From: Chloroflexota bacterium
GTDB taxonomy: Bacteria > Chloroflexota > Anaerolineae > SpSt-313
Direction: 5' to 3'
Length of the DNA: 64,000 nt
Assembly: GCA_029553955.1 (NCBI GenBank)
Contig: JAKPJZ010000233.1
Span: 1 to 64,000 of the forward strand
Translations under genes and position numbers: made by a program
Notes under the pieces: model-generated
Told to the model about the DNA's origin: nothing
The model's input: the letters and a program-made list of their open reading frames with translations, nothing else
Database searches by the model: none
Shown here: in pieces, positions 60,968 through 64,000 of the stretch
Layout: each line of letters begins with the position of its first letter
How positions within the stretch are numbered: the first letter of the stretch is position 1

Positions 60968-61864
60968 CTACTCTCTCTTTTCGACGACAAAGTGGAACTG
61001 GGCTTTGCCGAAGGTGATGGTGCAGCCATCGGTGAGCTCGCAATCGCGAACTCGGGCACCGTCGAGGTAGGTGCCGTTGAGGTCTCTGAGTGCGTGCAGG
61101 TAAAAGCGCCCTCCTTCGTACTCGATCAGCGCGTGCTCGCGCGAGACAGAGCGGTCTTCGCACTGTACCTCGATGCCGGGGCTGTCGCGGCCGATGCGCG
61201 TCTCGCGGAGCGTCGACACGGAATACCTGCGGCCTGTCTGAGCATCCTCCAGGTACGCCTTGACGAGCCCCTGCTCGGGCGGCGGCGGGTTGTCGCACAC
61301 CGGGCAGCAGGTCTTGTTCAGGTCCAGCGGGCCGCCGCAGGTGGGGCACTTGACGAGTGGCGGCGGCGGCACCGTCGGCGGCGCGCCCGAAAACGCGTCC
61401 ATGGCTGCCGGCGTGCTGAGGTGGAAGCCGGCTACGAGCAAGAGCAGCGCGAGCGTGCCACCACCGATGCCCAGCCAGCGCGGCAGCGCCGCGGGCACCG
61501 CCACGGCCACGAAGCCCGGCGCGGTGAGCCGAAAGTAGAGCATGAGCACGAGCACCGCCAGGCAGGCGCTCATGGCGATGTTGAAGGCGACACCGACGGT
61601 GCGCGCCCAACTGCGCAGGCTGAGCAGGCAGGTGCCGAAGAACAGGGCAAAGATGCCAAAGGCCAGGCTGGCCCACTGTTGCGCGCCCGCCTGCCCGCGG
61701 AGCAGCGGGCCGACGGCCGCCGCCAGTTCGGGCCACTGATCGACAAAGTACAGATCCATCGCCGCGCCAAAAAGCGCATAGCCGCTGGCGACGAGCAGCA
61801 CGAGCACGCCGATCACGATCCAGAACATGCCGAGAAGGCGGTATAGAAAACGGAGACGACTCAT
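60968..61864 (-). CDS. Four-helix membrane protein with zinc ribbon and FHA domain
   Basis: The 298-aa protein has TM helices at about 11-32, 64-84, 90-112 and 131-148, a cytosolic zinc ribbon (CPTC at 173-176 and CCPVC at 186-190) and a canonical FHA domain (about 215-295: IGRDSPGIEVQCEDRSVSREHALIEYEGGRFYLHALRDLNGTYLDG). All consensus FHA residues (Gly, Arg, Ser, His, Asn-Gly) are present. It lies 19 nt downstream of the PP2C gene. Confidence 0.9.
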   Translation of the reverse strand: MSRLRFLYRLLGMFWIVIGVLVLLVASGYALFGAAMDLYFVDQWPELAAAVGPLLRGQAGAQQWASLAFGIFALFFGTCLLSLRSWARTVGVAFNIAMSACLAVLVLMLYFRLTAPGFVAVAVPAALPRWLGIGGGTLALLLLVAGFHLSTPAAMDAFSGAPPTVPPPPLVKCPTCGGPLDLNKTCCPVCDNPPPPEQGLVKAYLEDAQTGRRYSVSTLRETRIGRDSPGIEVQCEDRSVSREHALIEYEGGRFYLHALRDLNGTYLDGARVRDCELTDGCTITFGKAQFHFVVEKRE

Positions 61865-61883
61865 TGGGCCTCCTCCTGCGCAG

Positions 61884-63647
61884 CTAGGCGTGTACCTCGA
61901 CTCGATAGCGGACGGTCAACGCGACGAACAGCATGCCATCGCGCCGGACCCTGTCCGGTTCCCGGGGGGCGAACGCGCAGCGGGTCAGCGCTGCCTGTGC
62001 CTGCATCGGCCCCGCGCGCAGGTTGATGATCTCATCTCCGGCGACGATCACGGCCACGCTGTACCCCCGCAGCCTCTGATCGGATATCGTGCTCGCATCC
62101 ATGCCGTGGCCCACCAGCAGGCGGCCGGCACGGTTGCCGGGCATGGCCGCCCAGACTTCGATGGCAAAGGGGTAACGATGCATGACATGCTCCTGGCGCA
62201 CGGTGAGCCCGCAGGTGACCGCGGTGCCGCCAGGCAGCCTGATGGTCTCTTGCAGCTCGGTCGCCCCGGCCGTGGCCGACGCCTCGTAGACAAGGTCGCG
62301 CACGAGATGATACACGGGCTGGGCACCGTGAGGCCGCAGCAGCCTGGGGACTTGGGCAAACCCTGCCAAGGCCGGCTTCTGTTGGGCGCGCTGCGCCTCC
62401 TCTTGGTGCTTCAGCAGCTCTTCGCGGCGATCGAGCTCTGCCTCTCGTGCAGCCGACGTGCGCCTGGCCTCCTCGAGCTGCTCCTGCTCAGCGGCCAAGG
62501 CTCGCTGTTCGGCCTGCAACGCCTCGCGCTGCGCCTCGAGCTCGGCGCGCTCGTGCTCATCGCGTGCCTCTTGTTGCCTCAGGCTGGCCTGCTGCCCCTC
62601 CACCACGGCCTGGCGCTGCTGCAGCGCCTGCTCGCGCTCGGCCAGCGCCGCTTCGCGTTCCTGCAGTGCCTGTTCCTGCGCCACAAGGCGCTGCTGCTTG
62701 GCCTCGAGCAGCTGCGCGCGCTCGGCCTCGCTGCGCAGGCCGGCCCGCGGCGCGTCGTCGCGCTCGCGCAGCGGCAGCACCGGGGCGGCCGGGTCCTGTC
62801 CCTCGCTGCTGAGCAGCCGCTCGCGTTCCATGGGTGCGACAGCAGCCGGTTGAGGGGCCGCGCGAGGCGTCGCCGGGCGGGTGATCGCCTCCCGTTCCAT
62901 CTGGATTTCGGCCACAACCACCGCGATGTTGTCGGACCCGCCGGCCCTGTTGGCCAAGCCGACCAGGGTCTGGCAGGCCAGTTGCGGGTGGTTGTGGAGC
63001 AGTGCGTCGCGGATCTGCCGGGCATCCACGGCATCGTACAGACCGTCGGTGCAGAGCAGCAGGCGGTCGCCATCTTTCAGCGGCCCAAGGCGCTGCATCT
63101 CGGGCTCGACCTCGGCACCGCTCCCCAGGCAGCGGGTGATAACATGGCGCTGCGGGTGTCGGGCGACGTCCTCTTCCTTGATCGCGGCCTTGTCGAGCAG
63201 CTCTGCCACCAACGAGTGGTCCCGCGTCAATTGCGACAGCACGCCGCCGCGCAAGAGGTAGGCGCGGCTGTCACCCGCGTGGCCGACGATGAGCGCCTCG
63301 CCCTGGATCACGGCACAGACGATCGTCGTCGCCATCTGCTCGTAGCCTGGGGCCTGGGCAGCCTGGCGGATGGCGCGACCGGCCTCCACAATCGCCTGGC
63401 GGAGCGACGCCAGCGCATCATCGCCCGTGCTCGCATAGTAGTGCTCGGGCACGAGGCTCACCGCCATCCGGCTCGCGACCTCGCCCGCCTGCTGGCCGCC
63501 AACGCCGTCGGCCACGACCAGGATAGCGCCCTTATCCGGGGCCGCAGCAGAGTCGGGCGGCCGCACAGAGAAGGCGTAGGCGTCTTCCTGATGATCGCGT
63601 TCCAGGCCGCGATCTGCAAGGTGGCCGACGATCACGTGCGTTCTCAA
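61884..63647 (-). CDS. PP2C-type Ser/Thr phosphatase with coiled coil
   Basis: The 587-aa protein removes phosphate from Ser/Thr residues using two metal ions. The PP2C domain (1-255) has ERDHQEDAYAF, LVVADGVGG (46-51), GHAGDSRAYLLR, LLLCTDGLYDAV and GGSDNIAVVV, a complete set of metal-binding aspartates. A long Glu/Gln/Ala coiled coil (about 305-460) and a beta-rich C-terminal domain (about 475-587) follow. The start is TTG at 63647, overlapping the TPR gene stop (TTGA) and 6 nt after GGAGGG. It would oppose the unseen kinase that feeds the FHA proteins. Confidence 0.9.
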   Translation of the reverse strand: MRTHVIVGHLADRGLERDHQEDAYAFSVRPPDSAAAPDKGAILVVADGVGGQQAGEVASRMAVSLVPEHYYASTGDDALASLRQAIVEAGRAIRQAAQAPGYEQMATTIVCAVIQGEALIVGHAGDSRAYLLRGGVLSQLTRDHSLVAELLDKAAIKEEDVARHPQRHVITRCLGSGAEVEPEMQRLGPLKDGDRLLLCTDGLYDAVDARQIRDALLHNHPQLACQTLVGLANRAGGSDNIAVVVAEIQMEREAITRPATPRAAPQPAAVAPMERERLLSSEGQDPAAPVLPLRERDDAPRAGLRSEAERAQLLEAKQQRLVAQEQALQEREAALAEREQALQQRQAVVEGQQASLRQQEARDEHERAELEAQREALQAEQRALAAEQEQLEEARRTSAAREAELDRREELLKHQEEAQRAQQKPALAGFAQVPRLLRPHGAQPVYHLVRDLVYEASATAGATELQETIRLPGGTAVTCGLTVRQEHVMHRYPFAIEVWAAMPGNRAGRLLVGHGMDASTISDQRLRGYSVAVIVAGDEIINLRAGPMQAQAALTRCAFAPREPDRVRRDGMLFVALTVRYRVEVHA

Positions 63648-64000
63648 ACGTCTCCCTCCAGCGCCCGCAGGTATGCGCCTGCTATAGGGTGCATGGGCTC
63701 GATCGCCAGGACGCGGCGCCACTCGGCCACGGCCCGTTGCGGGTGCCCGTCCTGGTAGTGGGCCTCTGCCAGGCCCAGGCGGTAATCGACCTCGTCGGAC
63801 GGGCTGCCCGCCCGAGCGACGCACTGCTCAAGGAGCTCTGCCGCGTGTGTGGCCTGCCCCGACCGCAGCGCGAGCATGCCCTCGGCGTACAGCACCTCTG
63901 TCGACCGCGGCTCCAGGCCGGCCGCTGCCTGCCACTCCCGCGCGGCCTGCTCGAGCCGGCCTGCCTGCAGGCATAGCATGCAGAGGCTCAGCCGGATTGT
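63644..64000 (-). CDS. TPR-repeat protein (5' end outside window)
   Basis: The visible 118 codons are tetratricopeptide-like helical pairs (GRLEQAAREWQAAAGLEPRSTEVLYAEGMLALRSG, DYRLGLAEAHYQDGHPQRAVAEWRRVLAIEP). The frame is open to the window edge, so the start lies beyond 64000. It ends in TGA at 63644-63646, overlapping the PP2C start. It is likely a scaffold in the FHA/tubulin system. Confidence 0.8.
   Translation of the reverse strand, partial: TIRLSLCMLCLQAGRLEQAAREWQAAAGLEPRSTEVLYAEGMLALRSGQATHAAELLEQCVARAGSPSDEVDYRLGLAEAHYQDGHPQRAVAEWRRVLAIEPMHPIAGAYLRALEGDV

Overview
The window is GC-rich bacterial chromosomal DNA. Its vegetative promoters are close to TTGACA-N17-TATAAT, its LexA boxes are of the GAAC-N4-GTTC type, and it carries many long intergenic palindromes. 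Together with the gene content (MttB-like methyltransferases, corrinoid protein, peptide-type ABC transporters, GH127, tubulin-like and FHA proteins, alpha-2-macroglobulin) this suggests a member of Chloroflexota, probably Anaerolineae-like. That placement is inference: no rRNA gene is present.

Layout. 1-9 kb: a membrane protein, two tRNAs (Thr-CGT, Lys-TTT), an MFS transporter, asnS, and a very large YfhO/flippase fusion. 9.4-13.4 kb: a winged-helix response regulator, then a five-gene overlapping operon (FtsK-like ATPase plus four small proteins) and lexA. Both the operon and lexA have a LexA box inside the promoter spacer, so this is an SOS module. 13.6-17.8 kb: cysK with an Rrf2 regulator, and a GH127-like glycosidase overlapping a small zincin. 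18.2-21 kb: a hypothetical secreted protein and glnA behind an attenuator-like leader. 21-37 kb: a divergent GntR regulator and an 11-gene run (substrate-binding protein, two MttB-like methyltransferases, two permeases, a fused double ATPase, a PLP C-S lyase, an unknown protein, a threonine dehydratase-like protein, an Asp/Glu racemase-like protein and a corrinoid protein). It probably imports and demethylates a methylated amine or betaine-like compound. 37-43 kb: hicBA and a 5-kb alpha-2-macroglobulin gene. 43-51 kb: glgA, a foreign-looking nuclease, a cysteine desulfurase, an aminotransferase and a second GntR regulator.

51-64 kb holds a coherent minus-strand operon: TPR protein, PP2C phosphatase with a coiled coil, three membrane proteins with FHA domains (one with an extracellular vWA domain), and two large tubulin-like proteins, one with a degenerate nucleotide signature and two membrane segments. 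It looks like a phosphothreonine-controlled, membrane-linked cytoskeletal or signalling apparatus.

The most striking observation is in the alpha-2-macroglobulin gene. Its reading frame is interrupted once, by a TGA at exactly the codon for the thioester cysteine (PYG-TGA-FEQ). A perfect 7-bp hairpin with a GGU loop starts 10 nt after that TGA, as in bacterial SECIS elements. A selenocysteine thioester (selenoester) protein is a serious possibility; a point mutation or sequencing error is the alternative.

Intergenic DNA is dominated by several families of long, nearly perfect palindromes and MITE-like elements. Several copies lie in frame inside genes (the YfhO fusion, the ABC ATPase fusion, the macroglobulin).
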